From the NCBI RefSeq assembly GCF_029023725.1, contig NZ_CP119075.1:1669501-1733500 (forward strand): a stretch of DNA of 64,000 nucleotides. The letters run 5' to 3'. The notes beneath the pieces are model-generated. The model saw nothing but the letters and a program-made list of their open reading frames with translations. It was not told the origin of the DNA and ran no database searches. The first letter of the stretch is position 1, and the number at the start of each line of letters is the position of its first letter. Below, piece after piece: positions 17,803-27,345 of the stretch. The stretch comes from Synoicihabitans lomoniglobus. GTDB taxonomy: Bacteria; Verrucomicrobiota; Verrucomicrobiia; Opitutales; Opitutaceae. Position numbers and translations under genes: made by a program.

Positions 17803-18948
17803 ATGACCACGACTGGAGATCCCATGCGGGTAGGCATCGTTTGTTACCCCTCCGTGGGCGGCAGCGGCATTTTGGCGTCGGGCCTCGGCGACGAATTGGC
17901 GGCCCGCGGTCACGAAGTCCATTTCGTGAGCTACGAACGACCGTTCCGCCTGCAACCAGGGCAGGAGCGTGTGTATTTTCATCCGGTGGAGATCAGCAAC
18001 TACGAGCTGTTCAAATACCCGGACTACACGCTGCCGCTGTCGGTCAAGCTGGCGGAAGTTGCCGACACCTACGGACTCGACATCCTGCATGCGCACTACG
18101 CGGTGCCGCACGCCACCGCCGCCACGCTGGCGCGAGCCATGTTGCCGGAGACGCGCCGACCGGCGGTCGTCACCACGCTGCACGGCACCGATACCACCTT
18201 GCTCGGTCGCGATCCCGGCTACGCGCCCGCAATTCGCTATGCATTGGAAGCCTCCGACGCGGTGACGGCGGTGTCCGACTTCCTGCGCAGCGAAACCCAT
18301 CGCCTCATCGGAGTGGAGCGCGAGATCGACGTGATTCACAATTTCTTCGATCCCCGACCGGCGGTGCGCACGCGAGACGCCGCGCGGCAGGAACTCGGGG
18401 TGCGACCGGATCAAAAGCTGGTGCTACATCTCTCCAATATGCGTCCGGTCAAACGCATCGATGTGCTGCTCAATGCCCTCGCCAAGGTGCCGGATCGCGA
18501 CCGCTTCAAAGTCGTAATGGTCGCCGGCGGTTCCTTCACGCCCTATCAAAGTCTGGTGAAGAAATTGGGGCTCGAAAACACGGTGATCGTGCGGGAGCAC
18601 GTGGCCGTGGTGGAAGACTATTTGCAGGCCGCCGATGTGGGATTGTTCACGTCGGATTCAGAGAGCTTTTGCCTCAGTCTACTGGAGGCCGCCAACTTTG
18701 CGTGTCCCAGTGTGGCCACGAGCGTGGGTGGAATTCCGGAAGTCGTGGAAAACGAAAAATCCGCCTTGCTCGTGCCGGCCGCCAACAGTGATGCGGTGGC
18801 GGCGGCGCTGGACCGTCTGCTCCGCGATGATGACCTGCGTGCCAACCTCGGACGGGCCGCCCAGGCCCGGGCGCGCGCCATGTTTTCCACCGCGCGTATC
18901 GTGCCTCAATACGAGGCACTCTACCGGCGCGTGCGACCGCGCCGATAG
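17803..18948 (+). CDS. bshA: N-acetyl-alpha-D-glucosaminyl L-malate synthase
   Basis: 381 residues, GT4 glycosyltransferase. BshA-specific sequence includes MRVGIVCYPSVGGSGILASGLGDELAARGHEVHF, HNFFDP, NMRPVKRIDVLL and the GT4 EX7E region SDSESFCLSLLEAANFACP. It joins UDP-GlcNAc and L-malate, the first step of bacillithiol synthesis. Codons before MRVGIV (MTTTGDP) may or may not be translated; the second ATG is at 17824. It is the last gene of the operon that begins at 13576. Confidence 0.93.
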   Translation: MTTTGDPMRVGIVCYPSVGGSGILASGLGDELAARGHEVHFVSYERPFRLQPGQERVYFHPVEISNYELFKYPDYTLPLSVKLAEVADTYGLDILHAHYAVPHATAATLARAMLPETRRPAVVTTLHGTDTTLLGRDPGYAPAIRYALEASDAVTAVSDFLRSETHRLIGVEREIDVIHNFFDPRPAVRTRDAARQELGVRPDQKLVLHLSNMRPVKRIDVLLNALAKVPDRDRFKVVMVAGGSFTPYQSLVKKLGLENTVIVREHVAVVEDYLQAADVGLFTSDSESFCLSLLEAANFACPSVATSVGGIPEVVENEKSALLVPAANSDAVAAALDRLLRDDDLRANLGRAAQARARAMFSTARIVPQYEALYRRVRPRR

Positions 18949-18964
18949 AGCCCGGCGGTTCAGC

Positions 18965-19405
18965 CTAGCGCCCGGTGGGGCGAAAGCGGGTTTCGATCGA
19001 AACTTCCGTGATGCCCGCGGCACGCACGGCATCGAGCAAACGAATGGTGTCGCCGTAGTTGGCACGATCGTCCGACGTGAGCATCACCTTGGCCTCCGCC
19101 TTGGTCGCGTAGTCGGCGAGGCGGTTGCGCACGAGTTCGAACGAAATTTGTTCCTGGTCCCAGTAGTAGTTTCTTTGGTCTGAGACTTGGATCATCACGG
19201 GTTCGACCGGCGGGACAAACACCGGCGGCGGGGTGACCTCGACTTTGGGCAAAATGAGTGGAATGACACCGGTGCGATCGAGGGACAGGGTGAAGAGCAC
19301 GAAGGTCGCTAACAAAAAGAAGATCACATCGATCAACGGAATGATCTCGATCCGTGCCCGTTTTTCCGGGGCCGCATCGAGGTCGGGTAGGGGAGTTCCA
19401 TGCAT
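18965..19405 (-). CDS. ExbD/TolR-type biopolymer transport protein without a nearby ExbB
   Basis: 146 residues: short cytosolic N-terminus, one membrane helix (EIIPLIDVIFFLLATFVLFTL) with the key Asp26 in PLIDVIFFLL, and a periplasmic domain ending IRLLDAVRAAGITEVSIET. ExbD passes proton-motive energy through ExbB to TonB or a Tol-like partner. No ExbB or TonB gene is adjacent, so partners must be elsewhere. It is convergent with bshA, 16 bases apart. Confidence 0.88.
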   Translation of the reverse strand: MHGTPLPDLDAAPEKRARIEIIPLIDVIFFLLATFVLFTLSLDRTGVIPLILPKVEVTPPPVFVPPVEPVMIQVSDQRNYYWDQEQISFELVRNRLADYATKAEAKVMLTSDDRANYGDTIRLLDAVRAAGITEVSIETRFRPTGR

Positions 19406-19592
19406 GACGAAAGCAGATTGAGGTTAAGGGGATAACACTGCCGAAGGAACAAAGGTCGCTCGCAATTATGGGTCGCGAAACCGGAGGGGTATGCGGTCAC
19501 GTCGCACGGATGGGGACGACGCCCGGAACTGTGCTGCCAGTGTGGTCATGCCCACCGGGAGCGGCAAGGTTGTAATGCCCGTGCGGGGCGCC

Positions 19593-20696
19593 TCACCAGC
19601 CCGCCGCGCGCCGGATGGATGGCTCCAGCTCGAGGGCCATTTGTTCGTGCTGGAACGCGACCGGGTGCGGGTCACTCGCCGTGCCGGGATAGAAGCCCAA
19701 GGGCGCCAGTGACACTCGAGTATCCCCTTTCTGGTGACGCCGGGTGACGAGGGTGTCGAGGCAGTCGCGCAAACGAATTCGCCTCGCCCCGCGCACGGTG
19801 GCCGGGTCGTCGCTGAGCCCGGATGCCTCGGTCAATACAATCGCTGCGGTCGGGTGCGCCGTGCGCACGTCGTCGAGGAAGGCGTCGTAGGCTGCCACGT
19901 AGTCGGCATCGGGAATGGGGTCCGTCAGGAAGTCGGCGAGACCGAGATGCAGGAGAATCACATCCGGTTGGTAGCGATCGTGATCCCAGCGTGCGGCGGG
20001 ATCATCGGGCAGGGCGAGGGGGAAGAACTGCGGAGCGTTGTTCGTCGCCGTGCGACCCGCCCAATCCATCACCACCCCGCGACCACCGTAGGCGACGACA
20101 TGGACCTGCGCATCGAGCGCCTTGCCCAGCAACACGCCGAAGGAGCGCCCGGCATTGATTGCCCGCGGATGTTCGCTGATGTCCTCCGGAGGAAAGCGCT
20201 CGATGAATTCGCCGCAAGCCGCGGAGTCTCCGATCAGGAGAAGTTTGCGTTCCGGCAGGACGGGGGCGGGCAGGAGTTCGCCACCGTCGGGAATCGTCAG
20301 GCCGGTGAACGTGCTGACGCCCATCCAGGCTTCGTTGCGACGCACGAGCTCAATAATCCAACCCTCGGCGGGCGCGTCTCCCGTCGGTAGGGCGATCGTG
20401 TTGGCGCCGTCGTGCAATCGCAGTGTCACGGGTTGCCAACCATTGCAGGACAGGTTGAAGGAATTGTCGGCGTTACTGGAATTGAGATGCACCGTGGGCG
20501 CCGCGCCCCGATAGCGAAATCGCAGGGTGATGGCGGGGTAGGCCATCACCACTCCCGTGTCATTGACGGCCGTGCGTCCGATGATGGCGATGCGCGGATC
20601 CGTGGGTTTTACCCGTTCGGCCGCCCAACTCCAGAGGGCGGAAGACATTGCGAGCAGGATGATCACGCTGAGGCGGCGGAGCGAAACAAGGGGCAT
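19593..20696 (-). CDS. Secreted SGNH esterase, carbohydrate esterase family 2-like
   Basis: 367 residues from ATG 20696, chosen because it starts a signal peptide (MPLVSLRRLSVIILLAMSSA, ending near WSWAAE). An N-terminal beta-sandwich (residues ~30-150, VVMAYPAITLRFRYRGAAPTV) precedes an SGNH domain with block I GDSAACGEF, HLGLADF in the block III position and the terminal Asp/His in SDPHPVAFQHEQMA. A jelly-roll followed by SGNH is the CE2 plan, whose members remove acetyl groups from plant polysaccharides. The substrate is inferred. It is divergent from 20813. Confidence 0.75.
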   Translation of the reverse strand: MPLVSLRRLSVIILLAMSSALWSWAAERVKPTDPRIAIIGRTAVNDTGVVMAYPAITLRFRYRGAAPTVHLNSSNADNSFNLSCNGWQPVTLRLHDGANTIALPTGDAPAEGWIIELVRRNEAWMGVSTFTGLTIPDGGELLPAPVLPERKLLLIGDSAACGEFIERFPPEDISEHPRAINAGRSFGVLLGKALDAQVHVVAYGGRGVVMDWAGRTATNNAPQFFPLALPDDPAARWDHDRYQPDVILLHLGLADFLTDPIPDADYVAAYDAFLDDVRTAHPTAAIVLTEASGLSDDPATVRGARRIRLRDCLDTLVTRRHQKGDTRVSLAPLGFYPGTASDPHPVAFQHEQMALELEPSIRRAAGW

Positions 20697-20812
20697 ACCG
20701 TGTGATTGACGCGCCCGGACGCCCGGAGCGACTTCTCCCGAGCTCAACGTTCGACGGACCCATCACCGAATTCAGGGTGCAACCTCGCGTCTCGGTCTTA
20801 GCTTCGTGTTCC

Positions 20813-21394
20813 ATGAAACGCCTGCTGCTTACCCTGTGCTTCGCTGCCACCACGCTCACCATCGGCGCGCACGATGTGGCGATCTATGCGCGCAGTGAAG
20901 CTTACGTGATCGGAGCCACCGCACCCGACCTGGGCACCGACCCCAAACAAAAGTTTTGGGCCGCATTCAAAAATGCAGTCGCGGAGCCCAAACCTTGGCC
21001 GAGCCGGATTCCGATGACCAACCCACCCGCCTGGGGCAAAACAGTGAGCGCGAACACGGGAGGCGCGCTGGCTTATCGGGAGATGTTTCCGGGTGGTTTT
21101 TTCTGCCACCTCTCACTGCACGATCTGGCACCAAATCAACGCTATATTCTGACCCTCAACGGCAATCCAGAGCTGGCCGGCAACGAATTCTTGCCGACGC
21201 CGGTTCCCGGTCTCGAAGCCGAGCGTTACTACGATTTTGCTTTCATCGAGACCGATGCGGCGGGCCGCTACGAAGCGACCTTGGGAATCAAGTTAACACC
21301 GGGAAACTACGATGTTCGGCTCTACGTGAAGGACACCGCCGATTTCAAGATCGTGTCCTACCATGACTACTTTCCCTTCACGGTGACCGAGTGA
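20813..21394 (+). CDS. Exported protein of unknown function
   Basis: 193 residues from ATG 20813, which starts a clear signal peptide (MKRLLLTLCFAATTLTIGA followed by HD). The rest looks beta-rich: GGFFCHLSLHDLAPNQRYILTLNGNPELAGNEF, then GRYEATLGIKLTPGNYDVRLYVKDTADFKIV, as in small secreted sandwich domains. I do not recognise the family. It is divergent from the CE2-like esterase (116 bases between starts), so a shared control region and a role at the cell surface are possible. Confidence 0.7.
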   Translation: MKRLLLTLCFAATTLTIGAHDVAIYARSEAYVIGATAPDLGTDPKQKFWAAFKNAVAEPKPWPSRIPMTNPPAWGKTVSANTGGALAYREMFPGGFFCHLSLHDLAPNQRYILTLNGNPELAGNEFLPTPVPGLEAERYYDFAFIETDAAGRYEATLGIKLTPGNYDVRLYVKDTADFKIVSYHDYFPFTVTE

Positions 21395-21503
21395 AACGCA
21401 TCCGAGTGAGCCCGGGGGATGATCCAAATGTTCAAAACATAGCGCAAATCGTCGGACGTTTTAGGGTGTATTGCGTAAATGGATAGGTTTCCCTGCTTCG
21501 CGT

Positions 21504-22343
21504 ATGGCTTCGATTTATCGTCTCTACCCCTCGGCCGGCTTCATCACTATCGAACACGATGGTTCGCACGTAAAAGCGGCCGCATCGTTCGGCTTTGATG
21601 CGCTGTTCACTGCTTCAGATCCACTCGCGACGACGACCGCGGCATTTGCCGCCGGCACGCCGGTGGAAGGACCCGGGGAGCCGACGCCCTTGATCGAGCA
21701 CCAGGAAGTCTGGGCGGCGGGCGTCACCTATTTCCGCAGTCGCACGGCCCGCATGGAGGAATCCAAGGATGCCGGCGGCGGCGATTTCTACGACCGCGTT
21801 TACGATGCGCCGCGGCCCGAGTTGTTCATGAAGGCGACACCCCATCGCGTGGCTGCTCCCGGCGGTGCCGTGCGTATCCGTAAGGACTCGGCTTGGAATG
21901 TGCCCGAACCCGAACTCACGTTGGCGATCAATGCCGCGGGTAAGGTTTTCGGTTTCACCGTGGGCAATGATATGAGCTCCCGCGACATCGAGGGCGAAAA
22001 CCCGCTTTATCTGCCTCAGGCGAAAAGTTACGCGCTGAGCGCCGCTCTGGGACCATGTCTCGTGGTGACCGACGAACTGCCGAGCCCCGATACCGTTATC
22101 GCCATCGAGATTATCCGTGCCGGTGAAACCGTGTTTTCCGGCGATACCAAGATCGATCAGATCAAGCGTCCGCTGCTGTCGCTGGCCGAGTGGTTGTATC
22201 GTGACAACGAGTTTCCCGCCGGCGCGTTTCTCATGACCGGCACCGGCGTCGTGCCCGACGACGACTTCACGCTGCTGCCCGCCGACGAGGTGCGCATCAC
22301 GATCGAACCCGTGGGCACGCTCTCCAACATCATCATTCAATGA
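21504..22343 (+). CDS. FAH-family 2-keto-3-deoxy-pentonate dehydratase (KdaD-like)
   Basis: 279 residues from ATG 21504. The FAH fold is evident ([77 protein letters not shown]). The wording of these motifs closely follows archaeal 2-keto-3-deoxy-D-arabinonate dehydratase, where PEPEL and the Glu/Asp in DIEGENP bind the metal. It would turn 2-keto-3-deoxypentonate into 2-oxoglutarate semialdehyde (Weimberg route). The next gene, 16 bases downstream, is a pentonate dehydratase that makes this substrate. Confidence 0.82.
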   Translation: MASIYRLYPSAGFITIEHDGSHVKAAASFGFDALFTASDPLATTTAAFAAGTPVEGPGEPTPLIEHQEVWAAGVTYFRSRTARMEESKDAGGGDFYDRVYDAPRPELFMKATPHRVAAPGGAVRIRKDSAWNVPEPELTLAINAAGKVFGFTVGNDMSSRDIEGENPLYLPQAKSYALSAALGPCLVVTDELPSPDTVIAIEIIRAGETVFSGDTKIDQIKRPLLSLAEWLYRDNEFPAGAFLMTGTGVVPDDDFTLLPADEVRITIEPVGTLSNIIIQ

Positions 22344-22359
22344 TGCGCTCCCGGCAGTC

Positions 22360-24306
22360 ATGAGCGCCGACCCTATTTTCGAATCGGGTGACGAGACGAT
22401 TTATCGCCTGCGCACCACCGCACCCGGTCCCACCGGACGACTCCCGCTCGGGGCCGACCAACTGCGCGCCATGTCGAGTGGCGAACTGTTCGGTTGGACG
22501 CAAAACGCCGGGATGGGCTGGGACCCGGCCAAGCTGCGCGGTAAACAGTTTCTGATCCTCAGCACCCAGGGCGGTCTGCGTGCCCCCGACGGTTCGCCCA
22601 TCGCGCTCGGTTACCACACCGGTCACTGGGAGGTCGGTCTGCTCATGGAGGAGGCGGCCAAGGTCATCAGCGGGCACGGTGCGATTCCCTTCGCCGCCTA
22701 CGTGAGCGATCCCTGCGACGGCCGCACCAACGGCACCGCCGGCATGCTCGACAGTCTGGCGTATCGCAATGACGCCGCCGTGGTATTCAGACGTTTGATA
22801 CGTTCGCTCCCCACGCGCAGTGGCGTGCTCGGGGTGGCGACCTGCGACAAGGGATTGCCGGCCATGCTCATGGCGCTCGCCGGGACGCCTGATCTGCCGA
22901 CCGTGCTGGTCCCGGGCGGAGTGACCTTGCTGGCCGAGGAAGCCGAGGATACTGCCAAGGTGCAAACCCTCGCGGCTCGTTTTGCGCGCGACGAGATTAC
23001 CCTCGATCACGCCGCCGAAATGGGATGCCGCGCCTGCGGTTCTCCGGGCGGTGGTTGTCAGTTCATGGGCACCGCGGCCACGACACAGGTGGTGGCCGAA
23101 GCGTTGGGCATGGCGCTGCCACACGCGGCGCTCAGCCCGTCCGGGGCTCAGATTTGGCGCGATATGGCCAAGCGTTCGGCTCTTGCCCTCATGGGCCTGG
23201 AGCAGACCGGCCAAACCACGCGCGATATTCTTTCGGCGGATTCACTGCACAACGCCATGGTGTGTCACGCTGCGGTGGGTGGCTCCACCAACCTCGTGCT
23301 GCACGTGCCCGCCATTGCCCACGCCATCGGGTTGGCTCGCCCGACGGCCGCCGATTGGTCGCGGATCAATCGCACCGTGCCGCGTCTCGTCGATGCGCTG
23401 CCCAATGGCCCCAAGCATTTCGCCACGGTGCAGGTGTTTCTGGCCGGCGGCGTGCCCGAGATGATGCTGCATCTGCGCGACCTCAACCTGCTCAAGCTCG
23501 ACGCCATGACCGTCACGGGCCGCACCCTCGGCGACAATCTGGCGTGGTGGGAAAAGAGCGAACGCCGGGCGCGCCTGCGCGAAAAACTACGCGAGTTCGA
23601 CGGCATCGATCCGGACACCGTCATCATGTCAGCCGATCGCGCCAAAGCCAGCGGACTCACCAGCACCGTCACCTTCCTCGGCGGCAATCTCTCGCCCCAA
23701 GGGGCGCTGGTAAAGAGCACGGCGATCTCGCCCACGCGCTTGGACGCCAACGGAATTTATCATCACGCAGGACCTGCCCGGGTGTTTCCCAGTGAAACCG
23801 CCGCCATCGACGCCATCAAAGCCGGAGCGGTGCAGGCGGGAGATATCATGGTCTTGATCGGCATCGGTCCGGGTTCGGGCATGCCGGAGACTTATCAAGT
23901 CACCTCGGCGCTCAAACACGTGAAGGGAGGCGATCAGATCGCCCTCGTGACCGATGGCCGTTTCTCCGGCGTTTCCACCGGTGCGTGCATCGGTCACGTC
24001 AGTCCGGAAGCTTGGTCGGGCGGCCCGATCGGCAAAGTGCGTGACGGTGATACGCTTCGTCTGCACATCGACACGCGCACATTGGAAGGCACCGTGGATG
24101 TGGTGGGCGAGACGACGGAGTCACTGGAAGCCCGTTCGCTCAATCCCGATTTACAACCCGATCCGCGCGTGCCCGACGACACGCGATTATGGGCGGCGTT
24201 GCAGAGCGCTTCCGGCGGCAGTTGGGGCGGTTGCGTCTACGATGTTGATGCGATCGTAGATCTCATGGCCAAAGGTCGCGCCGCTGAGGGACCTATTCCA
24301 AGTTGA
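22360..24306 (+). CDS. YjhG/YagF-type pentonate (D-xylonate) dehydratase, IlvD/Edd family
   Basis: 648 residues, close to the ~655 of YjhG/YagF enzymes and longer than IlvD. Features: [25 protein letters not shown] at the N-terminus, [18 protein letters not shown] with an iron-sulfur Cys, [55 protein letters not shown], and [22 protein letters not shown]. It dehydrates D-xylonate or a similar sugar acid to the 2-keto-3-deoxy acid. Co-transcription with the KdaD-like gene supports an oxidative pentose route. Its 3' end overlaps the convergent response regulator by 14 bases. Confidence 0.88.
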   Translation: MSADPIFESGDETIYRLRTTAPGPTGRLPLGADQLRAMSSGELFGWTQNAGMGWDPAKLRGKQFLILSTQGGLRAPDGSPIALGYHTGHWEVGLLMEEAAKVISGHGAIPFAAYVSDPCDGRTNGTAGMLDSLAYRNDAAVVFRRLIRSLPTRSGVLGVATCDKGLPAMLMALAGTPDLPTVLVPGGVTLLAEEAEDTAKVQTLAARFARDEITLDHAAEMGCRACGSPGGGCQFMGTAATTQVVAEALGMALPHAALSPSGAQIWRDMAKRSALALMGLEQTGQTTRDILSADSLHNAMVCHAAVGGSTNLVLHVPAIAHAIGLARPTAADWSRINRTVPRLVDALPNGPKHFATVQVFLAGGVPEMMLHLRDLNLLKLDAMTVTGRTLGDNLAWWEKSERRARLREKLREFDGIDPDTVIMSADRAKASGLTSTVTFLGGNLSPQGALVKSTAISPTRLDANGIYHHAGPARVFPSETAAIDAIKAGAVQAGDIMVLIGIGPGSGMPETYQVTSALKHVKGGDQIALVTDGRFSGVSTGACIGHVSPEAWSGGPIGKVRDGDTLRLHIDTRTLEGTVDVVGETTESLEARSLNPDLQPDPRVPDDTRLWAALQSASGGSWGGCVYDVDAIVDLMAKGRAAEGPIPS

Positions 24307-24679
24307 ACGTATCCTCGATGGTTTCGGTCAACTCCTCCAGAATGCGCTGGGACGAAAGATCCTTGGAGATGTAATAGGTCGCGCCGAGGTCCAACGCCTT
24401 CTCAACCCGATGGCGCACCACGTTGGTCGTGAGCATCACCACCACGCAGGTGGGATCGATTTGCTTCAACTGGCGCAGGGTTTCGAGGCCATCCATTCCG
24501 GGCATGAAAACATCGAGCAACACGAGATCCGGGTCCACGTTAGGATAGATGGCAACGGCTTCCTCGCCGCAGGGAACGGCCACGATTTTCGCTACCCCGA
24601 TTTGCTTCAGCAGCAGTGAAACATGGGTGCGCACGTGGGCTTCGTCATCCACGATCATCACGGTGGCGGGAAAGTTCAT
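24293..24679 (-). CDS. Single-domain response regulator (CheY-like)
   Basis: 128 residues from ATG 24679. A complete receiver: acidic pair Asp11/Asp12 in MIVDDEAH, phospho-acceptor Asp56 in [13 protein letters not shown], Thr in MLTTN and Lys106 in YYISKD. There is no output domain, so it must act through protein partners. Its start overlaps the kinase stop as ATGA, so kinase and regulator are made together and are presumably cognate. Confidence 0.92.
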   Translation of the reverse strand: MNFPATVMIVDDEAHVRTHVSLLLKQIGVAKIVAVPCGEEAVAIYPNVDPDLVLLDVFMPGMDGLETLRQLKQIDPTCVVVMLTTNVVRHRVEKALDLGATYYISKDLSSQRILEELTETIEDTFNLE

Positions 24680-25818
24680 GGTGCGAGCGGCAGCGTGACG
24701 CGAAACTCGCATCCACCCTGGGCCAGGTTTTCCGCCTCGATCGTGCCCCCGTGCGCATTGACGATGCGTTGGCAGATGGCCAACCCCAAACCGGTGCTGG
24801 ACTCACCGCCGGTGGGCCTCACCGAGAGGCGTCCAAAATCGCGGAAGAGTTGCTCGTGTTCGCCGGCGGGAATGCCGGGCCCCTGATCCTTGATGGCAAA
24901 ACCGCAGTGGTGAGCTTTGGCGTGGAATTCCACCGTGATGGTTGATCCCGGAGGAGAATATTTCACGGCATTGCTCAGTAGATTTTCGAGCACCTGTCGG
25001 ATCTTGGCGGCGTCGATCAACGCGAGCGGAGGATGCTTAGGCGCCAAGAAGAGGAGTCGGGTGGATTTTTTGGCTGCTTCAATGTTGGCGGGATGAAGGG
25101 AACGATCGATTAGATTCACCAAGTCGTGCGGTGCAGGTTCGAACTTGAATTTGCCCGCTTCGATCGTCGCGAAGTCCAGCATTTCATTGAGGAGGGCGTG
25201 CATCGATTCACTGGCTTCGTTAATCGACTCGACCAACTCTCGCTGGTCAGATGTCAGGGAACCCACGGCACCGTCGCGCAGCAGCTCCGAGAGTCCGCGA
25301 ATTGAGGCGAGCGGGTTGCGCAGGTCGTGCGCCGCCATGCCCATGAACCGGTCGCGGGCCACCAACGTCGTGTCGCGTTGGCTGATGAGAGCCGTGTGCT
25401 GCAGCTGCAGTCGACGGTGCGCGATCTGGTTTCGGACGCGGGCCAATACCTCCGTCGTCCGAAACGGTCGGCGCATAAAATCGACGATTTCCGCTTCCCC
25501 GATGACCAGAGCAGGTGCGGCCTGGTCGACGGCGAGCACGACAATTACCGTGGCGCGCTTGGTGAGTGAATCGCTTCCGAGTTCGCCGAGAAAATCGGTG
25601 ATGGAGGTTGCGTCGTTCGGCAGGTCCAGGATCACCAAATCCGGTTGGAAATGGGGGTGGATTGCCTGAGCTTCCGCAGGGGAACTAGCGTGTTCGAGCG
25701 AGAAGGATTCGGGTAGCAGAATTTCCGTAATTGAATCGCGATCCGCAGCTTCGCTCAACACCAGCAAAACCCGGTTTTGGGGCATTTCTTCGGCGGGAGT
25801 CTGGGTGGGCGAGTCCAT
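24676..25818 (-). CDS. Soluble histidine kinase with degenerate N-terminal receiver
   Basis: 380 residues with no membrane helix. Residues ~14-130 resemble a receiver with Asp65 in LVILDLPND, but the acidic pair is absent and the usual Lys-Pro is RRPF near 117-119, so phosphorylation there is doubtful. Then HisKA with His164 in AAHDLRNPL and HATPase_c with N box LENLLSNAVKYSPPGS, G1 IKDQGPGIP and G2 GLGLAICQRIVNAHGG. It likely signals to the response regulator made from the same transcript. The cue is unknown and probably intracellular. Confidence 0.9.
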   Translation of the reverse strand: MDSPTQTPAEEMPQNRVLLVLSEAADRDSITEILLPESFSLEHASSPAEAQAIHPHFQPDLVILDLPNDATSITDFLGELGSDSLTKRATVIVVLAVDQAAPALVIGEAEIVDFMRRPFRTTEVLARVRNQIAHRRLQLQHTALISQRDTTLVARDRFMGMAAHDLRNPLASIRGLSELLRDGAVGSLTSDQRELVESINEASESMHALLNEMLDFATIEAGKFKFEPAPHDLVNLIDRSLHPANIEAAKKSTRLLFLAPKHPPLALIDAAKIRQVLENLLSNAVKYSPPGSTITVEFHAKAHHCGFAIKDQGPGIPAGEHEQLFRDFGRLSVRPTGGESSTGLGLAICQRIVNAHGGTIEAENLAQGGCEFRVTLPLAP

Positions 25819-25929
25819 CGGCTACGGCGGGAATAAGGCGATCGATCTTCGGGGACGCAAGGCAACGAGCATCGGGTCGTTGCCGGAACGAGCCATGCGG
25901 CTGACAACGTGGTGGCATGCGTTCGAGGT

Positions 25930-26730
25930 TCATGACTGGTTCGGAGGGCGACGATTGCGGAGCAAATTCAACCAGGAACTCGGGCGTGGTTTGACCTCGG
26001 GTAGCCGGGTTTGGGAAGGAGCGTCCGCCTCGCCGACCGCGGATTCCGCGACTGCGTCGCCGGTGGATGGCGATAAATGAGAGCTGGTGCGCGGCGCCCC
26101 GGAGCCCATCACGCTAATGGCGGTGACGGAGACGTAGCCATCGCCCTCATGCGCCTCCAAGGCACTGCTTCGAAACGACCCACCATTGTAGCCGGCGCGA
26201 TCGGAACCCTTTTGGTTCCCGGTGGATGACTGGAGACTTTTCGCTCCCTTGCCCGTCGTCCAAAGGGTGAAGAGATCATCGGCCAGGGTGGGGTCGATTT
26301 CCACGTTACCGGAAAATGGCGCGCGGGAAGGTGGGCCCGGAACCTCCGTTGGGTTTTCCGTTGGTGGGTTGGCGGAGGCGGCATCATCCCGGTCAATCGT
26401 CTCGGCCGGACCGCCGCCGCGGGCGGAGATCATGAGCTTGATCGGACGAGGCAACTCGGAGGATCCGGTCCAGACCATCGATGACCCGCCGCGGCCACCG
26501 CCGGTCGAGGCGGCGGAGTTGCTCGGCGTGCCCCTTCGACCGGCGACAATTTTCAGCAACTCTCCTTTTTTCAGATAGAACATGCCGCCCACGCGGGCAC
26601 CTTTGCCTCCGGCGGAGGAACCGTCCCCGCCCTGGGCTCCGGCGGCCTCGATTTTATAGGTGCCCGAATCCTGGATACAGTGAATCTGCACGGTGCCGGT
26701 GGGGTGAAACAAAACGGAACCGGATTTCAT
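25930..26730 (-). CDS. Glycine-rich protein (ALK/LTK-type glycine-rich domain-like)
   Basis: 266 residues, no signal peptide. The N-terminal ~80 residues read GTYKIEAAGAQGGDGSSAGG, GARVGGMFYLKKGELLKIVAGRRG, a pattern of the Gly_rich domain known from ALK/LTK receptors and many bacterial proteins. GGGRGGSSMVW, AGYNGGSF and DGYVSV further on complete it around a Pro/Ser-rich stretch. The C-terminus is disordered and basic (LLRNRRPPNQ). It is the last gene of the sigma factor/kinase unit; function unknown, possibly assembly or surface display. Confidence 0.65.
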   Translation of the reverse strand: MKSGSVLFHPTGTVQIHCIQDSGTYKIEAAGAQGGDGSSAGGKGARVGGMFYLKKGELLKIVAGRRGTPSNSAASTGGGRGGSSMVWTGSSELPRPIKLMISARGGGPAETIDRDDAASANPPTENPTEVPGPPSRAPFSGNVEIDPTLADDLFTLWTTGKGAKSLQSSTGNQKGSDRAGYNGGSFRSSALEAHEGDGYVSVTAISVMGSGAPRTSSHLSPSTGDAVAESAVGEADAPSQTRLPEVKPRPSSWLNLLRNRRPPNQS

Positions 26731-26779
26731 TTATGGTCGAGGCGAGAGCCGATTGATTCCCCGGGACTAGGCGGCCGCC

Positions 26780-27262
26780 TCAGGTGTTTTCAGCGCGAGG
26801 CGCGGGTCCGGCAGGGTCCTCTGAAAAGGGAGGAAATGAACCATTCCAATCCGAAGTCGGTAGCACCGAGAATTGCACCATGCCGATCGGAGAACTGATA
26901 TCCTGAATCAGGATCGCGTAGGAATACCCGGCGGCCAGTCCCGACACAAACAACTCACTGACCACCGCCGGATTCTTTGCGCTATAGCGGGAGCGTTTGA
27001 TTTTAACAGTCAACGAGGGGGCACCCTCGGTGCACGGGCAGAAACCGATTATGATGTTGTTACGATCCGTCAGCTTGAAAATCAAGGTGGGCGTATCGGT
27101 GTAGTAGAGGGTGCACGGGGAATTGTAACTACCGGGGAAAATTCCGGCATCGGACGCACTGGCCCACGCCTGCATCCCGTAGACGATTTCCCCTCCAGGT
27201 GTGGTGGGTGGTCCGATGATGGTGAGCGCGATGGTTGGGTCCGCAATTTGAGATGTAGGCAT
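26780..27262 (-). CDS. Unknown protein, paralogue of the next upstream gene
   Basis: 160 residues without a signal peptide. It has a beta-rich pattern (TLIFKLTDRNNIIIGFCPC, SLTVKIKRSRYS) and a segment GLAAGYSYAILIQDISSPIGMVQF that parallels DLIAGYFFAIVVQSLPSMELGL in the protein encoded at 27346-27858, suggesting an old duplication. Family not recognised. It sits between its paralogue and the glycine-rich gene on the same strand. The local DNA has more A/T than neighbouring housekeeping genes. Confidence 0.6.
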   Translation of the reverse strand: MPTSQIADPTIALTIIGPPTTPGGEIVYGMQAWASASDAGIFPGSYNSPCTLYYTDTPTLIFKLTDRNNIIIGFCPCTEGAPSLTVKIKRSRYSAKNPAVVSELFVSGLAAGYSYAILIQDISSPIGMVQFSVLPTSDWNGSFPPFSEDPAGPAPRAENT

Positions 27263-27345
27263 GGTAAGGGAATGGGTCGTGAGAGGAATGTTGAGTGGGG
27301 CAGGAGGGAATCGTGGGAGGCGGATTGTTCGCAGTGAACGGGGCC

